Source: Poteriospumella lacustris
Lineage: Eukaryota > Sar > Chrysophyceae > Chromulinales > Dinobryaceae
DNA length: 64,000 nucleotides
Reading direction: 5' to 3'
NCBI GenBank assembly: GCA_008000375.1
Contig: SMOI01000062.1
Span: 64,147 to 128,146, forward strand
Shown here: one piece after another, positions 12,195 to 21,333 of the stretch
How positions within the stretch are numbered: position 1 is the first letter of the stretch
Layout: every line of letters begins with the position of its first letter
Position numbers and translations under genes: made by a program
The notes under the pieces: model-generated
The model's input: the letters and a program-made list of their open reading frames with translations, nothing else
Told to the model about the DNA's origin: nothing
Databases searched by the model: none

Positions 12195-13019
12195 CGCACT
12201 TCGCTGCATCGCAAATCTGTTGCCATTTTGTTTGACCGACGAGGGCGATGGCACCGACCATCGCTCACCGCGTCTCGTGCCGTGTCTGTGGCTCTTCGGG
12301 GCGTATTCTCGATTTGTTTTTGTATCTTTGTTGCTGTTATGCCCCACGTTTGCCACTGCTTCCTCCCTTCCTCTGCCCCTCTGCTCCTCCTATATCCGTC
12401 TCCTACGTCCGTTGTGGCGGGCGATAGGACTTCTCTGTCCCCCGCCTCCTCTCGGACCGGCCCACCAGTGGACAGTACGCCAATGGTCTACGGCCACGAC
12501 AGCGGACGGACGTCGAATCGGTTCCCTTACCACCCCCCCCCACAACACGCACGCTCACCCTTCGCCCTTTCTCATCGTAGCGCTCGCAGCAGTGCCTCTT
12601 TGGCGGTGTAAACCGGCGGCAGGAGCACGCCGCCGACGCTTCTTAACTGTCCGCATCTCTTGGGCATGGTCACACCGGTCTGCGCACGGTGATACAGCCG
12701 AACTCGATGCAGCAGACAGAAACACATTTCCCTCGTTCCAAAAGAAGATATCGTAGGAAGGAATCAAAGTACAGGCCACACCACTATAGCAGTCAGTGTC
12801 TTGGACAGACACAAGAGCAACATCGACGACTTTCCCCGAAACGGCTCTAGAAATTTGAATCGTCGTCGGTCGAGTCGGTGCGACGAGTCGGTCGTCTCGG
12901 TCGAGTCGGTGCGGGTGGAATGAATTCACTTTGTTATAGTCCGTTATATTATTCCGTGTAAGTAGTGTGTCAACAAGCGATACAAGCTTGTTGTTTTTGG
13001 TATATAGTTGTTCTGTACG
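12195..13019. other. Intergenic, no gene supported
   Basis: This is the 3' flank of ABCA and the 5' flank of the next plus-strand gene. It contains C/T-rich stretches, a run of nine or more C at about 12532-12541 and a short direct repeat at 12866-12913. Open frames here have no recognisable product. Confidence 0.5.
12866..12913. repeat. 17-bp direct repeat, two copies
   Basis: TCGGTCGAGTCGGTGCG occurs at 12866-12882 and again at 12897-12913, separated by 14 bp that contain further GTCGGTCG words. It sits about 105 bp upstream of the next start codon, so it could be a regulatory repeat. That role is not shown. Confidence 0.6.
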
Positions 13020-13643
13020 ATGAGTACTGTGGTGGAAAATGGAGCAAGTGCAAAAAATGCCAAGAGAACTTACGCCATTGTTTTTCGTGCGATTTTGTGT
13101 GGTTCACTGATTCTCATCCTAATTGGTGCGATTTGCCTCGGATTATCGCAGACGAGAGGAGATTGTCCTTCAGATTGCACGTCCGATGCATGTTCGGCCA
13201 TGTCGATTTGCACCAATGCTGCCGGATACCATTATCCTTGTCAAACCACATCGGATTGCACATGTGGGTTTGATAGCTCGAATGCCTGCATTCAGGGCAG
13301 CAGAACACATTGGACAACCAATTGGAGCATGCATTGGGCGGGTGTGGCACTCCTTGTGATTGGTTGTGTGTTTTTGGTGGCCACTGTTCTGTATGGATTC
13401 CGTTTTTTCAAAAAGTTAAATCACGAAGAATACTTGGCTCGAGACAGAGCTGATCGTCTGCTGGCTGCTGCTCCCAACAACAAGAACAACAACGACAATG
13501 CAGGTGCTCAGTTGGTTGGAATGGAAAAACAGAGCACGGAACCAGAGGACAGCCAACACTTGTCGCTACCCGCCGGCACTGCGATTGTCACGGCGGGCGA
13601 CCATGCGCACAGCTATCAGTCTGTTGACCGCTCTGCCGTGTAG
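13020..13643 (+). CDS. Two-TM protein with a Cys-rich lumenal loop, unknown function
   Basis: A 207-residue protein starting at the ATG at 13020, with an alternative four codons upstream at 13008. TM1 is about residues 20-42 (IVFRAILCGSLILILIGAIC). A roughly 65-residue loop follows that carries ten cysteines, including CPSDCTSDAC, CTNAAGYHYPC and CTCGFDSSNAC, suggesting several disulfides. TM2 is about residues 107-128 (WAGVALLVIGCVFLVATVLYG). The tail is hydrophilic and Asn/Gln-rich. I do not recognise the family; the topology resembles small tetraspan-half or surface proteins. The long hydrophobic helices and ordered cysteines make it a credible gene. No introns are visible. Confidence 0.68.
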   Translation: MSTVVENGASAKNAKRTYAIVFRAILCGSLILILIGAICLGLSQTRGDCPSDCTSDACSAMSICTNAAGYHYPCQTTSDCTCGFDSSNACIQGSRTHWTTNWSMHWAGVALLVIGCVFLVATVLYGFRFFKKLNHEEYLARDRADRLLAAAPNNKNNNDNAGAQLVGMEKQSTEPEDSQHLSLPAGTAIVTAGDHAHSYQSVDRSAV

Positions 13644-14435
13644 TTGTCTTTATTAAATGCCTTGATTGCTATCGCACGAGCAATGGCGCTCAAGGAATCA
13701 TCGCCTGGAATCAATAGTGTGGGCACAACGAATTTGTGTACTCTACTTTGTTTCGGTGACATGGACATCGTTGTTCTCCCTAAAATTGGAATAGGTGGCG
13801 GTATAACGATTCAAGTGGAATTTTGAATCGAAGTCGTAAAATCTGAGTGGTCAACGATAAATCCGTCTATTCGAGAATTCATTCAGCGTGGTATATTTTC
13901 GTTTCGTTATATCATTCTTTCAGTTATCATTCGCTAATGGTTCAGTTATTCCTTCTTTTTTTTTGTAATTTACCTTTAACAATGCACCCAGCTTCTTAAT
14001 AACTGTTGGGGCTACGTCCCGGCCAACAGACAGTAACTGTCCGCATCTCTTTGTCACACCAGTGGGTGTGGGCAGTGGGTACCGGTGGGTGTCCTCGAGG
14101 GTTGGAGGTTGGAGTGACAGAAATGAAACGCTCGGTCGGAAACTGCAGTGAGCATTCACCAGTGGCTGCTCGTCGGTCGGTAGCAACTGTGGCCAAAATC
14201 CAAACTGGCGGCAAAAGAAAGATACTCTTCTCCTGGCCGGCTACAGATACAAACAAGTACTCACACAATAACAATAAGAATAAGGAGTTTGTTTCGTGCA
14301 AACTTACTTCGAGTCTATGGGCCGCTAAGCAAAAGTGGTAGTTTGAGTGTACATCGTCGTGGCTGTCGTGGTTTTCTTTCCGTGTCTATCTTGCCTCGTT
14401 GTTGGTTCGTATCGTGGCAATAACTTCAGTACAGT
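13644..14435. other. Intergenic; contains a short dispersed repeat
   Basis: No supported gene. TAACTGTCCGCATCTCTT at 14034-14051 repeats exactly at 12644-12661 on the same strand, with GTCACACC a few bases further on in both places. This looks like the remnant of a shared ancient sequence. Confidence 0.5.
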
Positions 14436-16907
14436 TTGCACGAGTCGGAGATGTTGCTAATCTCCGCATTATTCTTATTATTTTCCCCCTTGATATGGCG
14501 TAGTACAGGTATGACAACGCTTCTCTCCTGTGAGGGCATCTGTGTATTGACTAATGCAGCTTGTTTATTGTTCACGTCGGTAGCGGGCACTGCCGATGAT
14601 GACACGTTCGACACGAACGATATTTCCAATCTGCAGATGTCGACTCTCACCGCCTTGCAAGGCTTTTATGTCGTCAATAATCAGCCAGTCAGTCAGCTCG
14701 GGTTTTCGGTGGGGAGTGCGGGCGATTTCAACGAGGATGGGTTTGGTGACATCCTGATCGGTGCCCCGTACACAAATGGGAACAGTGGCGTCGCTTATGT
14801 AGTGTATGGAGGGCCTGCACTGCCCAAGAAGATATCGATTTCTGCCAGTGGACCCGCACAGGGCGTGGGGACCCAGATCCTCTGCCCCGCCGCCACCTTG
14901 ACCGGCTACGCGGTGAGTCCAGCGGGTGATGTGGACGGCAACGGTATCGGAGATGTCCTGGTGTCTGTTTACGGCGACAGTGTCGTGTTCATCGTCTACG
15001 GCGACGCTTCGGCACCGGTCAGCATCTCGTTGTCCACCACCGCCACGTCCGCCGCGTACACCGCCATTCCGAGCCCCAACCGAGTGCTCAATTACGGATA
15101 CGGCATTTCTGTCTCCAGTGGTGGAGATATCAACAACGACGGGGCGGTCGATATTCTCATCGGAGAGCCGTTCTTCGACACGAATCGCGGTCAAGCCAAT
15201 CTCGTCTTCGGTCCGCTCTTTGCGGAAATGACGCAGGTCCTGGGCGACACGCTCAGTACGGATCAACTGGGTTACTCGCTGTGTGGCGTCGGGGACATCA
15301 ACAACGACGGTTTCGACGACTTCGCACTTGCGGCGCCCAACTACAACTCCAACGCGGGGCGTGTCTCCGTCATCTTCGGCTGTCAAGACATCGCCAAGTT
15401 CACCGAGAGGGACTTCGAACAACTGAGTCTCACGGGCCCCGCGCCCAACGGCTTCTACGTCATCAATGTGCCCAACACGGCCGTGGACACCGGCGTCACT
15501 GTGGCGGCCGCGGGAGACGTCAACGGCGATGGTCTGCCCGACTTCATTATCGGCGCCCCCAACGCTCGCACGGGCGTCGGCGCGGCCTACGTCATCTTCG
15601 GCAGTACAAGCTACGCGGAGAACGAGCTGGACGTGTCCTCGCTGGGTTCGGCGGGGTTTGAGATCAGCGGCGTTGGTGGACAAACCGGCGCCAGTGTCGC
15701 GGGCGTTGGGGACGTCAACGGCGACGGCGTAGACGACATTGCGGTCGGCGCACCCGGCGCCTCGGCCGTCGCAGTGATCTTCGGTCGGCGCACGGGCGGC
15801 ACGGGAACGGTTTACTTGACGGCGTTGAATGCCTCGTACGGGTTCAGCATCATCGGGACGGAGGAAACGTTGTTCGGGTACTCGGTGGGTTCGGCGGGCG
15901 ATGTGAACGGCGACAGCTACGCCGATATCGTGATCGGCGCGCCCGGTGCGAATCTCTACGCCGGACTGACGTACGTCATCTACGGGGCGGCCAGTGGCTT
16001 CCAGACGGCGTCACCGACCCTGGCGCCAGTAATCTCCAGCTCGGTATCGTCGATGGACAAGGTCAATCGCGTCGTCAATTCCGACTGGTTTCGGTTTCTG
16101 TACTCGATTGTCTCGTTCCTCGCGTCGTTGGTGGCCGGGTGGCTGCTGCGCAAGCAAATCGCGTTCCGGATCTTGACCACCTGGGGACACAAGTTCGTCT
16201 TTCTCTTCGACCCCGCGGCGGCCTCGTCTTCGTCCTTGGCGCTGTGGGAGATCGGCGTCAAGTTGAACGCGCGGGGTCGGCCCTGCCTCGTCGTCTTCGG
16301 GTCCAACGTGGTGAAGCTCCTCGTGGACGACAACAACAACGGCATTTCGAAAGGTCTGAGTGAGCTGTTGGTGACGGTGCTCAGTAACCCGTTGATTTCC
16401 CAACAGTTCCAACTGACGCTCGCGGAGGAAATCCAGCTGCGCGACTTCCTCCTGACCCACCAGATCCTGCGCCAACGGCCCTTCTGCGTGTGTCTGTCGT
16501 ACTTCCCTGAGCTGGGACTCGTCCGCGGCATGGTCTACGCGATGGTGTTGAATTCCTTCGGCGATGCGCACGCGCTGTATGCGCGGAAAGTCAGTGCGCG
16601 CACGGATCCGTCGGTGATGCGCGAGTCCGTCATCGGTGCTGGCGCTGGCGGCGGAGGCGGAGCAGGAGCGATGGCGCCCGAGCGGATGAGCAGCATCACC
16701 TCTGAGTCACCGCTGCACGACGACGCCGCGAAGACTGACATCGCGCACAGTTCGCGCCCCAGCGACATCCAGCTGACGGACCGGCCCCGCAAGTCCCGCC
16801 CCAGTCTCATTACACCCACGACGAGAACCTCGCCGTACTCTGGATCCGAAGAAAGTGATGACGACGAGGAAGCGGTCCAAGGCACTGCGGGAACCAAAAC
16901 CTTCTAG
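14436..16907 (+). CDS. Integrin alpha-like FG-GAP beta-propeller receptor
   Basis: An 823-residue single-pass membrane protein. A signal peptide (better from Met6 at 14451, MLLISALFLLFSPLIW) is followed by seven FG-GAP blades, each with a Ca2+-binding D-x-[DN]-x-D-G-x-x-D loop: DFNEDGFGD, DVDGNGIGD, DINNDGAVD, DINNDGFDD, DVNGDGLPD, DVNGDGVDD and DVNGDSYAD. Most are followed by an [LIV]-I-G-A-P-type strand. Seven blades make one complete propeller at about residues 75-530. One TM helix follows near 550-575 (LYSIVSFLASLVAGWLL). The cytoplasmic part, about 250 residues, has an ordered segment that I do not recognise and a Gly/Ser-rich end. Unlike metazoan integrin alpha there is no thigh/calf region and no GFFKR motif. 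The likely role is adhesion or extracellular sensing. Confidence 0.85.
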   Translation: MHESEMLLISALFLLFSPLIWRSTGMTTLLSCEGICVLTNAACLLFTSVAGTADDDTFDTNDISNLQMSTLTALQGFYVVNNQPVSQLGFSVGSAGDFNEDGFGDILIGAPYTNGNSGVAYVVYGGPALPKKISISASGPAQGVGTQILCPAATLTGYAVSPAGDVDGNGIGDVLVSVYGDSVVFIVYGDASAPVSISLSTTATSAAYTAIPSPNRVLNYGYGISVSSGGDINNDGAVDILIGEPFFDTNRGQANLVFGPLFAEMTQVLGDTLSTDQLGYSLCGVGDINNDGFDDFALAAPNYNSNAGRVSVIFGCQDIAKFTERDFEQLSLTGPAPNGFYVINVPNTAVDTGVTVAAAGDVNGDGLPDFIIGAPNARTGVGAAYVIFGSTSYAENELDVSSLGSAGFEISGVGGQTGASVAGVGDVNGDGVDDIAVGAPGASAVAVIFGRRTGGTGTVYLTALNASYGFSIIGTEETLFGYSVGSAGDVNGDSYADIVIGAPGANLYAGLTYVIYGAASGFQTASPTLAPVISSSVSSMDKVNRVVNSDWFRFLYSIVSFLASLVAGWLLRKQIAFRILTTWGHKFVFLFDPAAASSSSLALWEIGVKLNARGRPCLVVFGSNVVKLLVDDNNNGISKGLSELLVTVLSNPLISQQFQLTLAEEIQLRDFLLTHQILRQRPFCVCLSYFPELGLVRGMVYAMVLNSFGDAHALYARKVSARTDPSVMRESVIGAGAGGGGGAGAMAPERMSSITSESPLHDDAAKTDIAHSSRPSDIQLTDRPRKSRPSLITPTTRTSPYSGSEESDDDEEAVQGTAGTKTF

Positions 16908-17245
16908 ACAAACACGTCAATCCGCAGCTTTTTATCGGAGGCATCTTGAGTGCTGGCTGTTCTACGGGGACAGATTATTTCTTATCCGCCATTTAATGAT
17001 AAAAAATACAACATAGGTACCCACGTTCAGGATACATTACAGTTAGGGTTTGGTTAGGATAAACAAACAAATAAATCGGTCTCGTGACCGATGACCGAGG
17101 GTAACAAGTGTCGCAGTGTCGTGCAGCGCTGCGGTTGTGGTCTCATCTGGCATCGGAAAAACTCCGAGGGCCTGAGCCTGAATACCTGTAAAAGTATGGT
17201 TTATCTTATCCTATCCACCTACGGGCCACACTGAGTTGAGAAATC
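16908..17245. other. Intergenic, no gene supported
   Basis: Short AT-richer spacer between two plus-strand genes. AGTTAGGGTTTGGTTAGG at about 17041 recalls telomere repeats but is a single short occurrence. Nothing else was recognised. Confidence 0.5.
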
Positions 17246-18359
17246 ATGTCGACTCTCGAAGAAAAGATAACCGCTGCCCAGGTAGAAGTGGCAAAGGCAG
17301 AGGCAGAAGTGACACAGGTGAAGGCGACATTGGCTGAGGCAAAGGCCAAGGCAGACTTGGAACAGGCGGAAGGCGATGGACGATCTACTGCCATCGCATA
17401 CGTCACTTCGTTGACCAACTATGCGATTTCGTTGACCAACAGTTTGACTGAATCGAAAATGATTTTGAGACTTTTGATGCAAAAGGAGACTGCGCTGTGC
17501 TCATCGGCGGGTAAGTCCTCAATCTGAATGACGCATGAGTATATTCCCCTGACGATTGAGCATGATTCAATTCCTCTTTTTCTCTGTACCCTGCACGATC
17601 CACAGGTGTTGAAGCAGCTGCGGCAACTGCGATTGCAGCATCAAACCTATCAAGGCATCTACGTTGCTGCTGGCTTCTCTGTGTCGAAGACAGCCGAACG
17701 AAGATGCTGGTCCGGTGGGATCTAGTTTTGCGGTCGCGTGTGCGAGCAGCCGGAAGATTATCACCGCGTTCCAAAACATCGCCCTCCCGGAGCCTGCCCA
17801 TCACACGGCCGACGTGACGGAGGCCTATTACGTTGTCCAACAGTTGTTGAATCCGAGACAACCAGTAGACGGCCGAGCTATTCCCATGGTCTACAAGGGC
17901 GTTGGGGACCCCCAGCGCGATTGGGCGATTCTCGACGTGGCCGACACGTCGCGCCATGTGTTCGCCGACACGCTGCCTCTTCGCAGTGCGGACCGGCCGC
18001 TGCCCTCGTCAATGGTGGAAACCTCCCGGCTCCAGACCGTCTACTATAAGCATCGCATTCACCGCGTGGTATCCACTGAGATCACTGCGACCGATTTCGA
18101 TCGGGTGGATCATGTGTATTCCAAGACGGTGGAGCTGTCTGGTGGGCTGAGCACTGCCGCAACGGGAGCGCCGCTGATTGATAAACACGGCGGCGTCGCT
18201 TGCCTTCACCGCAAGAACATCAGCGAGGAGCCACGAACCAGGCGCATTCGCATGTCTGATACGGGCGTCGTGATTGAAGTCAGTTGCGGCGACCCCCCGC
18301 AATCTCGGATCGGTAGCATCATCTTCGACATCCCCGCGTTGATCAACGACTTGCTCTGA
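17246..18359 (+). CDS. Coiled-coil protein with degenerate trypsin-like domain
   Basis: Exon 1 (17246-17510) encodes an Ala/Glu/Lys-rich coiled coil starting MSTLEEKITAAQVEVAKAEA and ends at gtaagt. The main exon runs to 18359 in another frame. The best splice that preserves phase is an acceptor ending at 17703, but the nearer cacag at 17605 gives the wrong frame, so this junction is uncertain. The second part resembles a chymotrypsin-fold domain: GSSFAVACASSRKIITAFQN (His position), RDWAILDV (Asp position) and AATGAPLIDKHGGVACLH (Ser position). The catalytic His is read as Gln (CAA) and the Ser as Thr (ACG), so proteolysis is doubtful. Coiled coil plus trypsin-like fold occurs in protist effector-like families. 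The function is unknown. Confidence 0.6.
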
Positions 18360-18798
18360 CAACGGCACGAACAACTGACCACATGCTGCGGATCGTAGTA
18401 GACACCGCCAGTGTGGTGATGGTGGATCATTCTACATCGATGGCCATGGTTTAAAACATAAATACGTTTAACGAACACTCTGTGTACGGTAGGCTCGAGG
18501 TGGGTTCACGCTCCGCTGCATTGCTACGACTGCTGCTACTCCTCGGTGAACATCAACGGTTCTCAGTGGACAAACTGCCCAGGAGGGCGGACGGAGGAGG
18601 AGGGCGAATGACCTCCCCAGGGCAGAGACAGGCGACGACTGAACCATGGTTCCGCCGCGGCGCGGTGGGGTGGGGTGTCAGTGACCGCGCGGTCACCGTC
18701 CGGCCCTGCGACCGACCGCTCCTCTCGCTCCCAGTCGCTATTCTCCTCGCCCAATGCACTCTAATGCACATCAGGCGACGCTGCGAACGGGGCAACGC
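18360..18798. other. Intergenic, convergent 3' ends
   Basis: Lies between the ends of two convergent genes. It is GC-rich from 18580 onward and contains a perfect 16-bp palindrome, GTGACCGCGCGGTCAC, at 18681-18696. No gene is supported. Confidence 0.5.
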
Positions 18799-20685
18799 TC
18801 AATCGTACAGCTGCGAGAGCTCGGCGCTGTCGAAGACGACGGCCGCCGCCGCCGATGCCTTCGCCGCCGATCGCGGCGTCGTGCGGAAGCCGATCGGTGA
18901 CAGCGCTGGCTGCGGCGACCGCATCGGCGATCGATGGGCAGCCGCGTCGCGTGGGGACGGCACCTTGCCGACGTGACGCGATCGCCAGGCGTTCGATTCG
19001 CGCAGAAAAGCGGCGGCAATCGCCGGGTTGCGCATCATCAGTCGGTCGCTGGGGATCGCCACCGTCGTCGACGAGGCGGCGCTGTGGATGCTGCTCGACA
19101 CCGACGCCCGCGGGCGATGTGGCGACGACCAAGACCACGACGATGGCGGCGTCCGCGAGGGACGCAGCGGCGACGTCGAGGCCGTTACCGACACCGACGT
19201 GGACAGCGCCGCCGACGCCGACGGCGTCGAGGCCGCGGCCCAGTGCTCCTGCCGCTGCGCCTCCGCGTAGCGTTGCTGTCGCGTGCGTGCCGCTTGTACA
19301 CTGAGACTAACGGGCGGCCGTTCGACCGAGGTGCGAGCGGGCACGGGGCGGGACGTGGAGGTGGACCGAGCGCGCTGGTGACGCGGCTGGGCGAGCAGTT
19401 GACTGTGCAGCGCCTGCTGCTGCTGCCGCAGCTGGCGCTGCTGTTGCTGTTGCTGCTCCAGCAGCTGCTGTGCCGCCTGTCTCGGACGGGGGGATGCACT
19501 CCCACTACTGGCCGCTAGAGAAGCTAACGCGGCGCGGTGGACGGCGGGGCTCAGCGGCGGATCGGCAGCGCCGTAATCGTCGTCGTCGTCGTCGCAGTGA
19601 TGCGCTGCGTCGTCGTCGTCAGCGGCGGCGGCGGTTGACCGTGGAGTCTTCTGAGCGCTCGAAGACGCCACGTGGGCCACAGGAGACAGCTCTGTTGGTC
19701 CGGAGTTGCGGGGTTTGATGCACTTGGCGGTGACGTGGCGCCCGCTGAGCTGCGGGATCGTTGGCCGCGGCGGTGGCGGCGGGTAGCAGAGCGCGTCCCG
19801 ATCGACGGCGTCACACGCTCGAATCGCCGCCTCTACTTCCTCCGGAGGTACCACGTGTCCTTCTTCGACCAGGGCCAACAGGAACAAGAGCCGTTGTTGA
19901 CACCGCCGGGTGGCACTGCGAGAGCGCGACCCCGACGCCGACCGCGACCGTGAGCGCGACTGCGACCGCGACAACGACAGCGATCGCGCGTGCAACGGAG
20001 AGACTCGGCGGTCACGTGTCAAGGAACGGCCTCGTTCTTGATGCGAGTATGGCAGGACGACTGGCAATGGTGCGCGAGGTGCTGGAGCACGTGCGGCCGC
20101 CGGTGCGGCGGGTTCGAAATCTTCGTCGTCGTAGGCACCGCTGTCGTCGCTGTCGTTGGCCGCCGGCGGCTGCTGCGTTGGCGCCCCTTCATCGACAGCA
20201 CCAGTCTCTTCGAATTCATCATCGTTGTACTCGTTGTCATCGTCCTCCTCGTCCTCGACAGGCGCTGTCCTCTGTGCGCCTCCGGTGGCGGTGCGGCTTG
20301 GAGCTGGGGCCGGCACTGGGGGCGGCTGTGACGATTGCTTGACCCGAAGGCATTGCTTGTTGATGAATGCTTTGCTTAGACGAGGGGTGCGGCGCGACGC
20401 TAAGAAGCGGAGACGCTCTCCGCGCCTCTTTTCGCGCTCTTGCTCGGGGATCAACACGAAGAATGGAACATGCGGTGGAGCTGATGCCATCGGTGGATAG
20501 GAATGCATCAAGGGAGCGGACGCGATGGAATTCGACTGAGATTCAAACATCAGCTCCATGCTCTTGTCAACAGAATGAGCAGGATACTGACCATACTGCA
20601 GCCCGTTCGCTTCGAAATGGTTCTTCAACACGTTCATAACGCCAAAGGTTTTCAGCGGGAGTACTTCAGCGGGAGTATTCTTCAA
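18799..20685 (-). CDS. Low-complexity acidic / RS-rich protein, unknown function
   Basis: A 628-residue single-exon frame. The first 110 residues are of normal composition (…LKTFGVMNVLKNHFEANGLQ…) and end in a basic stretch. Two acidic motifs follow, YNDDEFEETG and AYDDEDFEPA, then a Ser/Arg dipeptide tract of the SRSQSRSRSRSAS type, a poly-Gln block near the middle and long Ser/Ala/Pro-rich regions. The end reads VVFDSAELSQLYD. No globular domain is recognised. Acidic Y-x-D-D-[DE]-F motifs recur in many ciliary proteins, but that is a weak hint. The AT-richer N-terminal code and an ATG in good position argue that it is real. GC-rich shadow frames overlap it on the other strand. Confidence 0.58.
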   Translation of the reverse strand: MKNTPAEVLPLKTFGVMNVLKNHFEANGLQYGQYPAHSVDKSMELMFESQSNSIASAPLMHSYPPMASAPPHVPFFVLIPEQEREKRRGERLRFLASRRTPRLSKAFINKQCLRVKQSSQPPPVPAPAPSRTATGGAQRTAPVEDEEDDDNEYNDDEFEETGAVDEGAPTQQPPAANDSDDSGAYDDEDFEPAAPAAARAPAPRAPLPVVLPYSHQERGRSLTRDRRVSPLHARSLSLSRSQSRSRSRSASGSRSRSATRRCQQRLLFLLALVEEGHVVPPEEVEAAIRACDAVDRDALCYPPPPPRPTIPQLSGRHVTAKCIKPRNSGPTELSPVAHVASSSAQKTPRSTAAAADDDDAAHHCDDDDDDYGAADPPLSPAVHRAALASLAASSGSASPRPRQAAQQLLEQQQQQQRQLRQQQQALHSQLLAQPRHQRARSTSTSRPVPARTSVERPPVSLSVQAARTRQQRYAEAQRQEHWAAASTPSASAALSTSVSVTASTSPLRPSRTPPSSWSWSSPHRPRASVSSSIHSAASSTTVAIPSDRLMMRNPAIAAAFLRESNAWRSRHVGKVPSPRDAAAHRSPMRSPQPALSPIGFRTTPRSAAKASAAAAVVFDSAELSQLYD

Positions 20686-20864
20686 TACACCAACGCTGAC
20701 GACTACCGACTATCGTCAATCAATAATCGAGCAAAAACACTCAGGAAATAGTTTTAAACCCACTTCCAATCGCCGATCAAATACAAATCGATCGCCGCCG
20801 CAGCGAATCTTAACTGCCATGGCAATAGCTTCCTATTGGTTTGGCCGTCACGGGCCTTCAGAAC

Positions 20865-20935
20865 GTATCGGTGGTTTAGTGGTAAAATCTCTGCTTGCCA
20901 TGCAGGGGCCCCGGGTTCGATTCCCGGCCGATGCA
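20865..20935 (+). tRNA. tRNA-Gly (GCC)
   Basis: A 71-nt cloverleaf. The acceptor strand GTATCGG pairs with CCGATGC with one G-U pair. The D-arm region is TGGTTTAGTGG (A box). The anticodon stem TCTGC/GCAGG encloses TTGCCAT, giving anticodon GCC. The T-arm is CCGGGTTCGATTCCCGG (B box). The discriminator base is A935 and CCA is not encoded. There is no intron. Confidence 0.96.
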
Positions 20936-20940
20936 ATTCC

Positions 20941-20946
20941 TTTTTT
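20941..20946 (+). terminator. RNA polymerase III T-run terminator of tRNA-Gly
   Basis: Six T begin five bases after the tRNA 3' end, a standard Pol III stop signal. Confidence 0.85.
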
Positions 20947-21333
20947 CCTTTTGCTTTTTATAGGTATCGCAGGTGGTGTGGTGGTGCGTTGTCGCTTTCT
21001 TTTCGTTGCTGTTGTTGTCTTGTTCCTTCGGATTGTGATAGGGTTCTGTTGATTTTATTTGTTATTGCTGTTGTACTAGTAGTCGATTGACAGATGCAAT
21101 CTATTGTTTGTATAAAGGTGAAACTGGTTGGGCTTTATATATGTGCTTTTGACGGGTCAGATGTGTACGCGAGATGTGCAAATACATGACGATGACGACC
21201 AGGTTGTGCCTCGTCTCCACCGTCTCTATGGTGCCATCTATTTGCATGCAATTTGCACACCCACAACGACCTTCACTTTCTTTTTATCTTTGAAGAAGGT
21301 GTCTATTCGTAGATTCCCGGTGCAGTCGCCGCA
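20947..21333. other. Intergenic, T-rich
   Basis: T/G-rich spacer between the tRNA and the IF-2 gene; probably holds the IF-2 promoter. No gene is supported. Confidence 0.5.

Noticed and set aside
17041-17060. Telomere-like TTAGGGTTTGGTTAGG
   Set aside because: A single short imperfect occurrence between genes; too little for an interstitial telomere.
17651-17693. GC-AG mini-intron to join the two parts of the pseudoprotease gene
   Set aside because: At 40 nt it is shorter than every other intron in the window, and the phase does not fit the downstream frame.
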